A stretch of DNA of 14,282 bases from Actinomycetota bacterium. GTDB taxonomy: Bacteria > Actinomycetota > Actinomycetes > Mycobacteriales > Micromonosporaceae. The stretch is taken from NCBI GenBank assembly GCA_005885115.1, contig VAXX01000100.1, positions 29,085 through 43,366 on the forward strand, in the 5' to 3' direction. The notes under the pieces are model-generated. The model saw only the letters and a list, made by a program, of their open reading frames with translations. It had not been told where the DNA came from and did not search any database. Position numbers and translations under genes: made by a program. Positions 1-6,839 of the stretch are shown here, piece after piece. The first letter of the stretch is position 1, and each line of letters opens with the position of its first letter.

Positions 1-986
1 CCCCGCCGCCGACGCCGCCCCCCCGTACGCCGCCGACCCGTACGCCGCCGTCCGGTACGCCGCCGTCCGGTACGCCCAAGCCGCAGCCCACGCCGACCGC
101 GACGGCCACGCCGACGCCGACGCCGACCCCGACTCCGACGCCGACCGCGCCGCCGTCGACCAGTCCACCTCCACAGCCGCTGCCGGACCTGCAACTGTCG
201 GTGTCCGCGAACCCGAGCCAGGTGGGGCAGGACGTACGGCTGTCGGTCAGGGCGAGCGCGGCCCCGCAACCGGTCGGTGCGCACTGGGAGTTCGGCGACG
301 CCACGACCGCCGAGGGTTCCTCGACCGACCACCAGTGGAGCGCGGCCCGGACCTTCCAGGTCACCGTGACGGCCACGTTCCCCGACGGTCGGACCAAGAC
401 CCGCTCGTACGCACAGGACGTACGACCACAACGGGTCACGGGCACGTTGACCGTCCACGTGATCGGTCCGGGCCGGATCGTCAGCACCCCGGCCGGGATC
501 AACTGTTCGGGCACCTGCTCGGCCCAGTTCGACGCGAACACGACCGTGCACCTGACCGCGCAGGACAACCCGGGCGCCCAGTTCGAGGAGTACGCCGACG
601 ACTGCACCGGCGCCACGCCGCCCGACTGCGACCTGGTGGTACCGGCGTCCGGGGCGACCGTGACCGGGACCTTCACCCAGGTCTCGTGGACCCTGACGCT
701 CAAGGTCCAGGACCCCGCCTCCGGCGGCGGTGGCGGCATCGTCGAGGTGTTCGACAACGACGGTGCCGGCCCCGACCACCAGTGCCGCCAGGCCCGGTGC
801 GTGGACAACTTCGGCGTGGACGAGACGATCCTGCTCGAACCCAACGCGCTCGGCCTGTCCATCTCGCAGTTCCGCGGCTGGCAGGGCGCCTGCGCCGGTC
901 AGGGCCAGCAGTGCCATCTGACCATGGACGGCAACAAGACAGTGACCGCCCTCTACGTCAGATGTCCACCGGGTGGCTGTACCTGA
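1..986 (+). CDS. Secreted PKD / InlB-like-repeat protein, 3' part (5' end outside window)
   Basis: The frame is open from the left edge (first full codon at base 3) to TGA at 984-986, so the N-terminus is missing. Bases 3-190 encode a Pro/Thr linker with repeated (R/G)TPP(S/T) and TP units, typical of actinobacterial cell-surface or exported proteins. Bases ~192-432 encode a PKD-type beta-sandwich with the hallmark WEFGD. Two divergent InlB B-repeat-like units follow (~441-680 and ~687-983). Each has a TLTV/TLTL start and two Cys pairs (CSGTC and DDCTG...DC in the first; CRQARC and ACAGQGQQC in the second), suggesting disulphides outside the cell. The second unit ends in the typical MDGNKTVTALY. 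These domains usually bind or display rather than catalyse; any catalytic domain would lie upstream. The end overlaps the convergent oxidoreductase gene by 34 bases. An internal ATG-like start at 201 would cut into the PKD domain and is unlikely. Confidence 0.82.
   Translation, partial: PPPTPPPRTPPTRTPPSGTPPSGTPKPQPTPTATATPTPTPTPTPTPTAPPSTSPPPQPLPDLQLSVSANPSQVGQDVRLSVRASAAPQPVGAHWEFGDATTAEGSSTDHQWSAARTFQVTVTATFPDGRTKTRSYAQDVRPQRVTGTLTVHVIGPGRIVSTPAGINCSGTCSAQFDANTTVHLTAQDNPGAQFEEYADDCTGATPPDCDLVVPASGATVTGTFTQVSWTLTLKVQDPASGGGGGIVEVFDNDGAGPDHQCRQARCVDNFGVDETILLEPNALGLSISQFRGWQGACAGQGQQCHLTMDGNKTVTALYVRCPPGGCT
26..76. repeat. 15-bp tandem repeat in Pro/Thr linker
   Basis: There are three head-to-tail 15-bp units starting TACGCCGCCG (26-40, 41-55, 56-70) plus a partial fourth (71-76). 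Units two and three are identical. The unit length is a multiple of three, and each encodes a five-residue RTPPT/RTPPS/GTPPS block, so copy-number change would lengthen or shorten the linker without a frameshift. Confidence 0.8.
90..153. repeat. Degenerate ACGCCG hexamer tract encoding Thr-Pro repeats
   Basis: This is a run of ACGCCG/ACGCCGACC-type hexamers that reads as TP dipeptides in the surface-protein frame. It is a low-complexity linker directly after the 15-bp repeat block and before the PKD domain. Confidence 0.7.
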
Positions 987-1972
987 CCGGTGGGTCGGCG
1001 GGGTGCGAGCCCCGCCGCGCGGTACGCGGCGTCGATCAGGGCCATGGTCCGGACCGCGTCGGCGGCGTCGGTGAGGACCGGGGTACCGTGCACGATCGCG
1101 TCCCGGAAGGCGCGCAACTGACAGGTGTACGTCGCCGGTCCCGGTACCCGCTCGGTACGCCGGCCCCCGGCGGTACGCACGGACAGCCGGTGGTACCGCT
1201 GCGGTAGGACGAAGTTGAGCACCCGGATCGTTCCGGCGTCGCCGACGATGCGCAGCGACACGTCCAGCAGCCGCGCCGACCACATCGACGTGACGGCCCG
1301 TCCGGTCGCCCCGCCCGGATACTCGACGTGCACCTCCATCGCGCGGTCCACCTCCGGCCGGTGCAGCCGGGCCCGGGCACTGCGTACGGTCGGCTCGCCC
1401 GGCCCGAAGGTACGCAGGGCGTGCAGGACGTAGCAGCCGGCGTCCATCGTCGCGCCACCGGCGAGGTCGAGGTTGTACCGGATGTCGGAGAACCTCGGCA
1501 GCGGGAAGCACAGGTGCGCCTCGACGTGCCGGACGGTGCCGATGGTGCCCTCGTCGACGAGCTGGCGGATCCGGGCGGTCAACGGGTGGTACCGGTAGTG
1601 GAACGCCTCCATCACCACCCGGTCGCTGGCCGCGACCGCCCCGGCGACCACCCGGGCCTCGTCGGCGTTGGCGGTGAAGGGTTTCTCGCACAGCACGTGC
1701 TTTCCCGCCGCCACCGCCCGCAGCGTCCAGGCGCCGTGCAGCCCGTTGGGCAGCGGGATGTACACCGCGTCCAGGTCGTCGGCCGCGATCAGGTCGGCGT
1801 AGCTGTCGTACACGCGGGAGATGCCGTACCGGTCGGCGAAGCGTCGCGCCCGTTGCCGGTCCCGGGCGGCGACGCCGGCGAGCGTGATCCCGGGGACCTC
1901 GCTCGCCGGCGTGACGATGGCGGGTGGTGCGATGGCGGCGGCGCCGAGAATCCCGATCCGCAACGAGTCCAT
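953..1972 (-). CDS. Gfo/Idh/MocA family NAD(P)-dependent oxidoreductase
   Basis: 339 residues, a normal length for the family. The N-terminal Rossmann fold starts IGILGAAAIA (residues 6-15). The family EKP motif is CEKP at 95-98; its Lys takes part in catalysis and cofactor binding. MEAFHYRYHP (121-130) and MDAGCYVLH (176-184) follow, the latter carrying the conserved Asp and His near the substrate site. MEAFHYRYHP resembles the dihydrodiol-dehydrogenase/sugar-dehydrogenase branch; the substrate, probably a sugar or cyclitol, cannot be told from sequence. ATG at 1970-1972 is the start, with no clear Shine-Dalgarno; a TAGGTT hexamer 6 bases upstream suggests a leaderless transcript. The gene follows the ABC permease by 16 bases on the same strand, so read-through is also possible. 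Its last 34 bases overlap the convergent surface-protein gene. Confidence 0.9.
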   Translation of the reverse strand: MDSLRIGILGAAAIAPPAIVTPASEVPGITLAGVAARDRQRARRFADRYGISRVYDSYADLIAADDLDAVYIPLPNGLHGAWTLRAVAAGKHVLCEKPFTANADEARVVAGAVAASDRVVMEAFHYRYHPLTARIRQLVDEGTIGTVRHVEAHLCFPLPRFSDIRYNLDLAGGATMDAGCYVLHALRTFGPGEPTVRSARARLHRPEVDRAMEVHVEYPGGATGRAVTSMWSARLLDVSLRIVGDAGTIRVLNFVLPQRYHRLSVRTAGGRRTERVPGPATYTCQLRAFRDAIVHGTPVLTDAADAVRTMALIDAAYRAAGLAPRRPTGQVQPPGGHLT

Positions 1973-1978
1973 CCGCCG

Positions 1979-1984
1979 AACCTA
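1979..1984 (-). promoter_or_regulatory. Possible leaderless -10 (TAGGTT) of the oxidoreductase gene
   Basis: Read on the minus strand, TAGGTT matches the actinobacterial -10 pattern TANNNT and ends 6 bases before the ATG at 1972. That spacing would put the transcription start at or next to the start codon. No clear -35 is visible. Confidence 0.3.
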
Positions 1985-1988
1985 CCGC

Positions 1989-2831
1989 TCAGGCGTCGCG
2001 TCGCTGGAACATGACGGCGGCGACGATCAGCAGCAGCGCGGTCCAGCCGGCGAACACACCCAGGCCCTGCCACGGGCTGAGCAGGTCGTCCGGGCCCTGT
2101 TGCGGGTACAGGATGAGCTGTCCGGCATTGGTGGGCATCCAGGCGTTGATGTGGTGCCCCCAACTGTCGGGCAGCAGCCCGGTCAGGTTCGACACGATGA
2201 GGATCAGCCCGAGTACCGCCGTGATCGCCCCGGCCGTGTGTCGCAGGATCGCCCCGAACGCCAGCGAGAACAGCCCGAGTACGGCGATGTAGAGCCCGGC
2301 ACCGAGCACCGACCGGGTGACGCCGGGATCGCCGAGGCTGACCGGGATGTGCGCGGCGATGACCTGCCGGCCGACGAAGAACGCGGCGAACGCCAGCAAC
2401 TCACCGACGATGAGCATCAGGACCGCGAACACCGCGACCTTGGCGGCCAGTACGGTCAGCCGGCGCGGCTGCGCCTGGAGCGTGGACCGGATCATCCCGG
2501 TGGTGTATTCGGCGGAAATCACCATCACGCCCAGTACCGCGATGACGAGTTGGCAGATGAACACCGGCCGGACCAGGATGATCTCCAGCGGGCGGTGCAG
2601 CAGGTTCGCCTGTTCGCGCGGCTCGAACCGGGCCCAGCGGTGCATCGTGGCCCAGGCGATCAGCGACATCAGCCCGATCGCGATGCCCGCCATGGCCAGC
2701 AGCGACCACATCGTCGAGCGGACCGTCCGCAGCTTGGTCCATTCACTGTGCAGGGTGCCCGGCAGGCCGGCCCGGTGGGTCGCCGGCGGCAGCGGCGTCC
2801 CGACCGTCGGTCGGGTCATGGTCTGGGTCAT
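1989..2831 (-). CDS. ABC-2 type transporter permease
   Basis: 280 residues starting MTQTMTRPTV at ATG 2829-2831, with AGGAGG about 8 bases upstream. A cytoplasmic N-terminus with SEWTKLRTVRSTMWSLL, the usual lead-in of ABC-2 permeases, is followed by about six hydrophobic segments. These lie roughly at residues 36-58, 86-110, 129-155, 172-195, 197-220 and 250-272. SAEYTTGMIRSTLQAQPRR between segments two and three is the conserved cytoplasmic coupling region. The gene starts 2 bases after the ATPase stop, so the two genes form one exporter. The substrate is unknown; this class often exports antibiotics, peptides or lipids. A longer frame to 3269 would lie inside the ATPase gene and is not the start. 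Confidence 0.9.
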   Translation of the reverse strand: MTQTMTRPTVGTPLPPATHRAGLPGTLHSEWTKLRTVRSTMWSLLAMAGIAIGLMSLIAWATMHRWARFEPREQANLLHRPLEIILVRPVFICQLVIAVLGVMVISAEYTTGMIRSTLQAQPRRLTVLAAKVAVFAVLMLIVGELLAFAAFFVGRQVIAAHIPVSLGDPGVTRSVLGAGLYIAVLGLFSLAFGAILRHTAGAITAVLGLILIVSNLTGLLPDSWGHHINAWMPTNAGQLILYPQQGPDDLLSPWQGLGVFAGWTALLLIVAAVMFQRRDA

Positions 2832-2833
2832 CG

Positions 2834-3760
2834 TCAGGCCTCCTGGCCGGTCGTCGGGAGGGCGGCGTGGTACTCGACGGTGTCCCTGGTCAGTTCCATG
2901 AACGCCTGCTCCAGCGACGCCTGCAACGGCGACAGCTCGTGTACCCGGATGCCGTTGTCGAAGGCCAGATCGCCCACCCGGTCCATCGGCAGCTCGGTGA
3001 CCAGGAGCGCGGACTCGCCATCCAGCACGGCCTTCCCGCCTTCGGTGGTGACGAGCTGGGCGAGCCGGTCCGGCTCGGGCGTGCGTACCCGGACCGCCAG
3101 TTCCGAGTTCTGGTTGATGAACTCCCGCACCGTGCAGTCGGCGATCAGCCGGCCCTGGCCGATGACCAGGAGGTGGTCGGCGGTGTTCTCCATCTCCGAC
3201 ATCAGGTGGCCGGAGACGAAGACGGTCCGGCCCTCGGCGGCGAGCGTCTTCATCAGGTTGCGGATCCACAGGATCCCTTCGGGATCCAGCCCGTTGACCG
3301 GCTCGTCGAACATGAGGATCCTCGGGTCACCCAGCAACGCCGAGGCGATACCCAACCGTTGCCCCATACCCAGGGAAAAACCCTTGGCCCGCTTGCGGGC
3401 CACCTCGCTGAGCCCGACCATCTCCAGCACCTCGCCCACCCGGCGCCGGGGCAGGCCGTTGGTCTGCGCCAGACACAACAGATGGTGGTACGCGGTCCGG
3501 CCGCCATGGATGGCCTTGGCGTCCAGCAGCGCACCGACCTCGCGCATCGGGTTGTCCAACCGGGCGAACGGCCGGCCGTTGACGGTGACCGTCCCGTCGG
3601 TGGGCCGGTCCAGGCCCAGGATCATGCGCATCGTGGTGGGCTTGCCGGCCCCGTTCGGGCCGAGGAATCCGGTCACCTGACCGGGTTTCACGGTGAATGA
3701 CAGCCGATCGACGGCCAGCCGGTCCCCGTAGCGTTTGGTAAGGCCGACGGCCTCGATCAT
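2834..3760 (-). CDS. ABC transporter ATP-binding protein with Pro in the Walker A Ser/Thr position
   Basis: 308 residues from ATG 3758-3760 (MIEAVGLTKRYG), chosen because GAAAGGG lies about 9 bases upstream; ATG 3767-3769 sits almost on that site. It is the energy subunit for the permease 2 bases downstream. Motifs: Walker A GPNGAGKPTT (34-43), signature SLGMGQR (129-135), Walker B ILMFDEP (148-154), D-loop GLDP (157-160) and H-loop His185 in VSGHLMSEM. A regulatory-type C-terminal region of about 90 residues follows. The odd point is Walker A: the residue after the catalytic Lys40, normally Ser or Thr that binds Mg2+, is Pro41 (codon CCC, one base from TCC or ACC). The rest of the domain is well conserved, so this may be a recent mutation, a sequencing error, or a tolerated variant in which Thr42 substitutes. 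The reading frame is open well upstream, but those residues are antisense to argF. Confidence 0.92.
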   Translation of the reverse strand: MIEAVGLTKRYGDRLAVDRLSFTVKPGQVTGFLGPNGAGKPTTMRMILGLDRPTDGTVTVNGRPFARLDNPMREVGALLDAKAIHGGRTAYHHLLCLAQTNGLPRRRVGEVLEMVGLSEVARKRAKGFSLGMGQRLGIASALLGDPRILMFDEPVNGLDPEGILWIRNLMKTLAAEGRTVFVSGHLMSEMENTADHLLVIGQGRLIADCTVREFINQNSELAVRVRTPEPDRLAQLVTTEGGKAVLDGESALLVTELPMDRVGDLAFDNGIRVHELSPLQASLEQAFMELTRDTVEYHAALPTTGQEA

Positions 3761-3814
3761 CTGGTACATCCCTTTCGCCCGAGGGTACGGTGCCCGCGCC
3801 GGAACCCGGACGGC

Positions 3815-3844
3815 CATAATACCGGCAGGTCGCGCAACGTCAGG
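3815..3844. promoter_or_regulatory. Divergent promoter region between ABC ATPase and argF
   Basis: The 94-base gap between the two divergent starts holds the most AT-rich short stretch nearby, CCATAATACC. On the plus strand CATAAT (3815-3820) is one base from TATAAT and lies 34 bases before the argF ATG. On the minus strand TATTAT (3821-3816) is also one base off, with CTGACG (3843-3838) 16 bases upstream as a weak -35, and is 55 bases before the ATPase ATG. Strong Shine-Dalgarno AGGAGG (3842-3847) serves argF. Confidence 0.35.
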
Positions 3845-3854
3845 AGGGCATGTC

Positions 3855-4829
3855 ATGGCCGCCGGTACCCTCAAGGGCCGCAGTCTGTTGTCGCTGCAGG
3901 AGTTCTCCGCCGCGGAGATCACCCTGTTGCTGGACACGGCGGCGGAGCTCAAGCGGCTGCGCCGGGTGGGGGTGCATCCCCGGCCGTTGGAGGGCCGCAA
4001 CGTGGCGCTCATCTTCCTCAAGCCCTCCAGCCGTACCCGGGTGTCCTTCGTGGTGGCCGCGACCGAGGCGGGCGCGCATCCGGAGATCTTCAACCGGGAC
4101 GACATCCGGTTCGGCATCAAGGAGTCGGTACGCGACATCGCCCGGGTGTTCGGGCGGGTCTTCGACGGCATCATGTTCCGCGGCTACGACCACGGCACCG
4201 TCGTGGAGTTGGCGAGGTACGCCGGGATCCCGGTGTGGAACGGACTGTGCGACAGCTACCACCCGACCCAGATACTCGCCGACCTGTTGACGATCCGGGA
4301 GACGTTCGGGACGTTGCAGGGGGTTCCGGTCACGTACGTCGGGGACGGGCACAACAACGTCACCCGTACCCTGGCCATCGCGGCCGCCAAGACCGGACTG
4401 GACCTGCGCATCCTGGCGCCCGAACCGCTCCAGCTCACCGAGGAGTTCCTCGCCCCGGTGCTGGCCGCCCGGGAGAACCCCGAGGGGCGCGTGGTGGTGA
4501 CCGACAAGCCGGCCACCGCGCTGTCGGGTACCGCCGTCATCTACAGCGATGTCTGGGTATCCATGGGCGAGGAGGACAAGACGCAGGAGCGCATCGCGCT
4601 GCTGCGCGACTACAAGGTGACCGCCGACCTGCTCGCCCTCACCGGCCGCGCCGACACCATCTACCTGCACTGCCTGCCGGCGTTCCACGACCTGGACACC
4701 GAGTTCGCACGCGCGAACCCGGACGTCCGGGAGGTCGACGACGACGTCTTCGAGGGGCCGCGCAGCCGCGTCTTCGACCAGTCGGAGAACCGGATGCACA
4801 CCGCCAAGGCGTTGATGGCGCTCACCAGG
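3855..4829 (+). CDS. argF: Ornithine carbamoyltransferase (catabolic/ArcB-like), native stop lost
   Basis: It transfers the carbamoyl group of carbamoyl phosphate to ornithine, giving citrulline (arginine synthesis, or the reverse in the arginine deiminase route). ATG 3855 lies 7 bases after AGGAGG; the ATG at 3850 is in another frame. The 325 recognisable residues cover the whole family length. Carbamoyl-phosphate loop: SSRTR (58-62) in FLKPSSRTRVSF, where the usual context is F-E-K-x-S-T-R-T-R. Also present are HPTQ (136-139), the ornithine loop DVWVSMG (232-238), HCLP (272-275) and the C-terminal ENRMHTAKALMALT. SMGEEDKTQER and VYVGDG-like features resemble ArcB/enterobacterial enzymes more than the usual actinobacterial ArgF, so a second, catabolic copy is possible. 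The coordinates cover the homologous part only: no stop follows, and the frame continues to 5639 (594 codons in all) through a 45-bp foreign insert and then antisense of the flavodoxin gene. Confidence 0.9.
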
Positions 4830-4872
4830 CCCGCAGCCGACGTCGAGGGTCGCACCCCGGCACCGGGCCAGG
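4828..4872. repeat. 45-bp perfect direct repeat, copy 1 (junction between argF and flavodoxin gene)
   Basis: All 45 bases are identical and in the same orientation as 6637-6681, inside the methyltransferase gene. The flanks differ immediately on both sides. Here the copy has no native role: it joins the end of the argF coding sequence to the truncated end of the flavodoxin gene and encodes LARCRGATLDVGCG in the flavodoxin frame, a methyltransferase motif. Confidence 0.95.
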
Positions 4873-5477
4873 TGCAGCAGATTCCATGTCATGAACGTGG
4901 TGTTGCGGTTGGTGAAGTCGTTGTCCGGGCCGCCCGAGCCCGGGTCCAGGTACGACGGGCCGGGGCCGGCCTCCCCGATCCAGCCCGCGTCGGCCTGCGG
5001 CGGGACGGTGTACCCGAGGTGCTGCAGGCTGTAGAGCACGTTCATCGCGCAGTGCTTGACGCCGTCCTCGTTGCCGGTGATCAGGCAGCCGCCGACCCGC
5101 CCGTAGTACGCGTACTGACCGGCCGGGTTGAGCAGGTGCGAGCAGCCGTACAGCCGCTCGATCACCTGCTTGGTGACCGAGCTGTTGTCGCCCAACCAGA
5201 TCGGCCCGGCGATGACCAGGATGTCGGCCGGCAGCACCGAATCCCGGTAGATCGCCGGCCACTCGTCGCGCGCCCAGCCGTGTTCGGTCATGTCCGGCCA
5301 CACGCCGGTGGCGATGTCGTGGTCGACCGCCCGGAGCACCTCGACGGCGACCCCCTGCTTCTCCATGATGGACCGGCTCAGTTCGATGAGGCCGCCGGTG
5401 TGGGACAGCTCGGGGGAGCGCTTGAGGGTGCAGTTGATGAACAACGCGCGCAGGTCGTCGTACCGGGCGGTGGGCAA
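4863..5477 (-). CDS. Flavodoxin-family / NADPH-dependent FMN reductase-like protein, C-terminus lost
   Basis: TTG start at 5475-5477 with GGAGG 5 bases upstream, 20 bases after the stop of the preceding gene, so probably the second gene of an operon. The first 205 residues are family sequence. ALFINCTLKRSPELSHT (11-27) is the phosphate-binding loop after the first strand, where FMN binds. GPIWLGDNSSVTKQVIERLYG (91-111) is the second flavin loop. GGCLITGNEDG (129-139) precedes the last strand, and NTTFMTWNLLHLAR (192-205) begins the final helix. Homologues normally continue some tens of residues. Here the frame passes into LDVGCGPG from the 45-bp methyltransferase copy and then runs antisense to argF as far as 3840 without its own end. 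The listed coordinates give the native part. The protein may be non-functional, or the end may be an assembly error. Confidence 0.82.
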
Positions 5478-5497
5478 GGATACCTCCGAAAGGTGGG

Positions 5498-6115
5498 TCA
5501 GGCGGCGTGCTGCTGGCCTTCGATGAAGAACGCCAGCACGGTGTCGGGTCGGGCGTCGTCGAGGTCGCGCATCAGCCGGGCCGCGCCGAACGGGGCGTTC
5601 CAGAACGGGCCGCCGCGCGGGGTCGGTGGGGTCACGTAGGCGTACGGCTCGGGGAAGAAGTGGTCGCCGGGGCAGACCCCGAAGGTGGCCCCGCCGGTCG
5701 ACACCGCCACGTCGAAGTGCTCCGGCCACAGGATCGGTTGCTCGTCGGGGGCCAGTTGACGCAGCGCGGCGTCGCCGGCCGCCCAGCACCGCGCCAGCCA
5801 GCGGGCCGCGTCGGGGTCGGCGTCCAGCGGCTCGTCCGGCTTGACCCCGCAGCCGTCGTGGTAGAGCCCTTCCGGGGCACCGGCTTCGACGCCGACGGCG
5901 GCGGCGAGGTCGGCGGCGCTCCGGCCGGCCAGCGGTACCCGCCGGTCGCCGGCGACCAGGTAGAGCCCGTCGACCCGCAGGTCGGGCGCGGTCACGGTAC
6001 CGAACCCGCCGGGGCGTACGAACAGCCGGATCGTCCCGGAGCGGCGGTACTGCGGCCCGGCCATGACCAGCTCGGCGACGGCGTGCAGGGACCGGCGGGT
6101 GGCTTCGTCGTTCAT
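5498..6115 (-). CDS. Conserved actinobacterial protein of unknown function
   Basis: 205 residues from ATG 6113-6115, with GGGAGG about 7 bases upstream. I recognise the pattern of a conserved family in actinomycetes but know no assigned function. Features: RGTIRL-like RSGTIRLFVRPGGFGT near residues 25-40, a segment on DLRVDGLYLVAGDRRVPL, YHDGCG (~84-89), LWPEHFDVAVS (~129-139), a Gly-rich GGATFGVCPGDHFFPEPYAYV (~140-160), and C-terminal FWNAPFGAARL. There is no signal peptide and no membrane segment; it is probably a soluble cytoplasmic protein. It is likely co-transcribed with the flavodoxin gene downstream (20-base gap). The order may mean a redox-related context, but that is only a neighbourhood argument. 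Confidence 0.85.
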   Translation of the reverse strand: MNDEATRRSLHAVAELVMAGPQYRRSGTIRLFVRPGGFGTVTAPDLRVDGLYLVAGDRRVPLAGRSAADLAAAVGVEAGAPEGLYHDGCGVKPDEPLDADPDAARWLARCWAAGDAALRQLAPDEQPILWPEHFDVAVSTGGATFGVCPGDHFFPEPYAYVTPPTPRGGPFWNAPFGAARLMRDLDDARPDTVLAFFIEGQQHAA

Positions 6116-6142
6116 GGGGGTACCTCCCTCTACAGCGGTTCG

Positions 6143-6148
6143 AGCCTA
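6143..6148 (-). promoter_or_regulatory. Possible -10 element (TAGGCT) for the 6115-5498 gene
   Basis: In the 73-base gap between this gene and the methyltransferase stop, the minus strand carries CCTAGGCT. It gives a TANNNT -10 that ends 27 bases before the ATG and leaves room for the GGGAGG ribosome site. No good -35 is seen. CTAG is a rare word in the window. Confidence 0.28.
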
Positions 6149-6188
6149 GGCCCGGGACGGCCGTGGCGGGGTAGGGCGGACGGGTGGA

Positions 6189-6839
6189 TCAGGGCGCGGA
6201 GAGTCGGGCGAACCATCGTCCGGCGTCGGCCCAGCGGTCCAGTACCCGCAGCCCGGCCTCGCGGGCGAGGGCGTCCAGGTCGTCGGCGGCGACCACGGCC
6301 CAGGCGAACGGTGGGCCGGTCCGCTCGCCGTGCCGCAGCGCGACCAGGCCGTGCCAGCTCCCGGTACCGGGCGGGTCGAGCTCCACGAGGAGGTCACCGT
6401 CCGGCGCGACCAGTTCCCGGCACCGGCGCAGCAGCCGGTACGGGTCGCCGCCGATGCCGATGTTGCCGTCGGCCAGCAGTACGTGCCGCCACGATCCTTC
6501 CCCGCGGACCGGGGAGAAGACGCAGCCGTGGTGGACCGGGGCGCCCCGGCGCCGGGCCTGACGGACGGCTTCGCCGCTGAGGTCAACACCGAGCGCCGTA
6601 CGCCCGACGGCGGCCAGCGCCGCGGTCAACCGGCCGGGCCCGCAGCCGACGTCGAGGGTCGCACCCCGGCACCGGGCCAGGATGGAGTGGTCGCCCGGGC
6701 GCAGCCCGCCGCACCAGTCGGCGGGCTCGATACGGCGGGGTGGCCGGGTGGCGGCCGGATCGACGAGCGCGACGTCGGCTGCTCCACCGGCGGCGGCGCG
6801 GCGCAGGACGGCGCCGTACAGGGCCAGGGCGCGGGTCAT
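6189..6839 (-). CDS. Class I SAM-dependent methyltransferase
   Basis: 216 residues from ATG 6837-6839. The start overlaps the stop of the glycosyltransferase by 4 bases (ATGA), so the two are translationally coupled. Motif I, LDVGCGPGR (62-70), is the glycine-rich SAM-binding loop. GVDLS (84-88) carries the acidic residue that holds the ribose. LLADGNIGIGGDP (121-133) and the ...APDGDLLVELDPPG strand (145-158) complete the Rossmann fold. The substrate is not evident; the family also includes enzymes acting on small molecules or glycans, and the coupled glycosyltransferase supports a role in the same pathway. Bases 6637-6681 (residues 54-67) are the source copy of the 45-bp repeat found at the argF/flavodoxin junction. 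The gene itself looks complete. Confidence 0.88.
   Translation of the reverse strand: MTRALALYGAVLRRAAAGGAADVALVDPAATRPPRRIEPADWCGGLRPGDHSILARCRGATLDVGCGPGRLTAALAAVGRTALGVDLSGEAVRQARRRGAPVHHGCVFSPVRGEGSWRHVLLADGNIGIGGDPYRLLRRCRELVAPDGDLLVELDPPGTGSWHGLVALRHGERTGPPFAWAVVAADDLDALAREAGLRVLDRWADAGRWFARLSAP
6637..6681. repeat. 45-bp perfect direct repeat, copy 2 (source, inside methyltransferase gene)
   Basis: Identical to 4828-4872. In this copy the sequence encodes the SAM-binding motif in its proper context, followed by RLTAALAAVG. This is therefore the ancestral copy and the one at 4828 is derived. Confidence 0.95.

Noticed and set aside
26..76. CRISPR-like or regulatory tandem repeat
   Set aside because: The units are 15 bp, contiguous without spacers and in frame with a Pro/Thr linker. 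They are simple coding repeats.
1821..3680. Long open frame on the plus strand, 619 codons
   Set aside because: It lies antisense to the oxidoreductase, permease and ATPase genes. Its protein is low-complexity and rich in Arg, Gln, Asp and Pro, as expected from the antisense strand of GC-rich genes.
3761..4174. N-terminal extension of the first ABC ATPase
   Set aside because: These codons are antisense to argF and precede a normal ABC start MIEAVGLTKRYG that has its own ribosome site.
4830..5639. A genuine fusion protein of ornithine carbamoyltransferase with a new C-terminal domain
   Set aside because: The extra ~270 residues are the 45-bp methyltransferase copy plus antisense of a recognisable flavodoxin gene, so they are not an evolved domain.
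4828..6681. A mobile element bounded by 45-bp direct repeats
   Set aside because: One copy is an internal piece of a normal methyltransferase gene. No transposase, inverted termini or target duplication is present between the copies, only ordinary genes.
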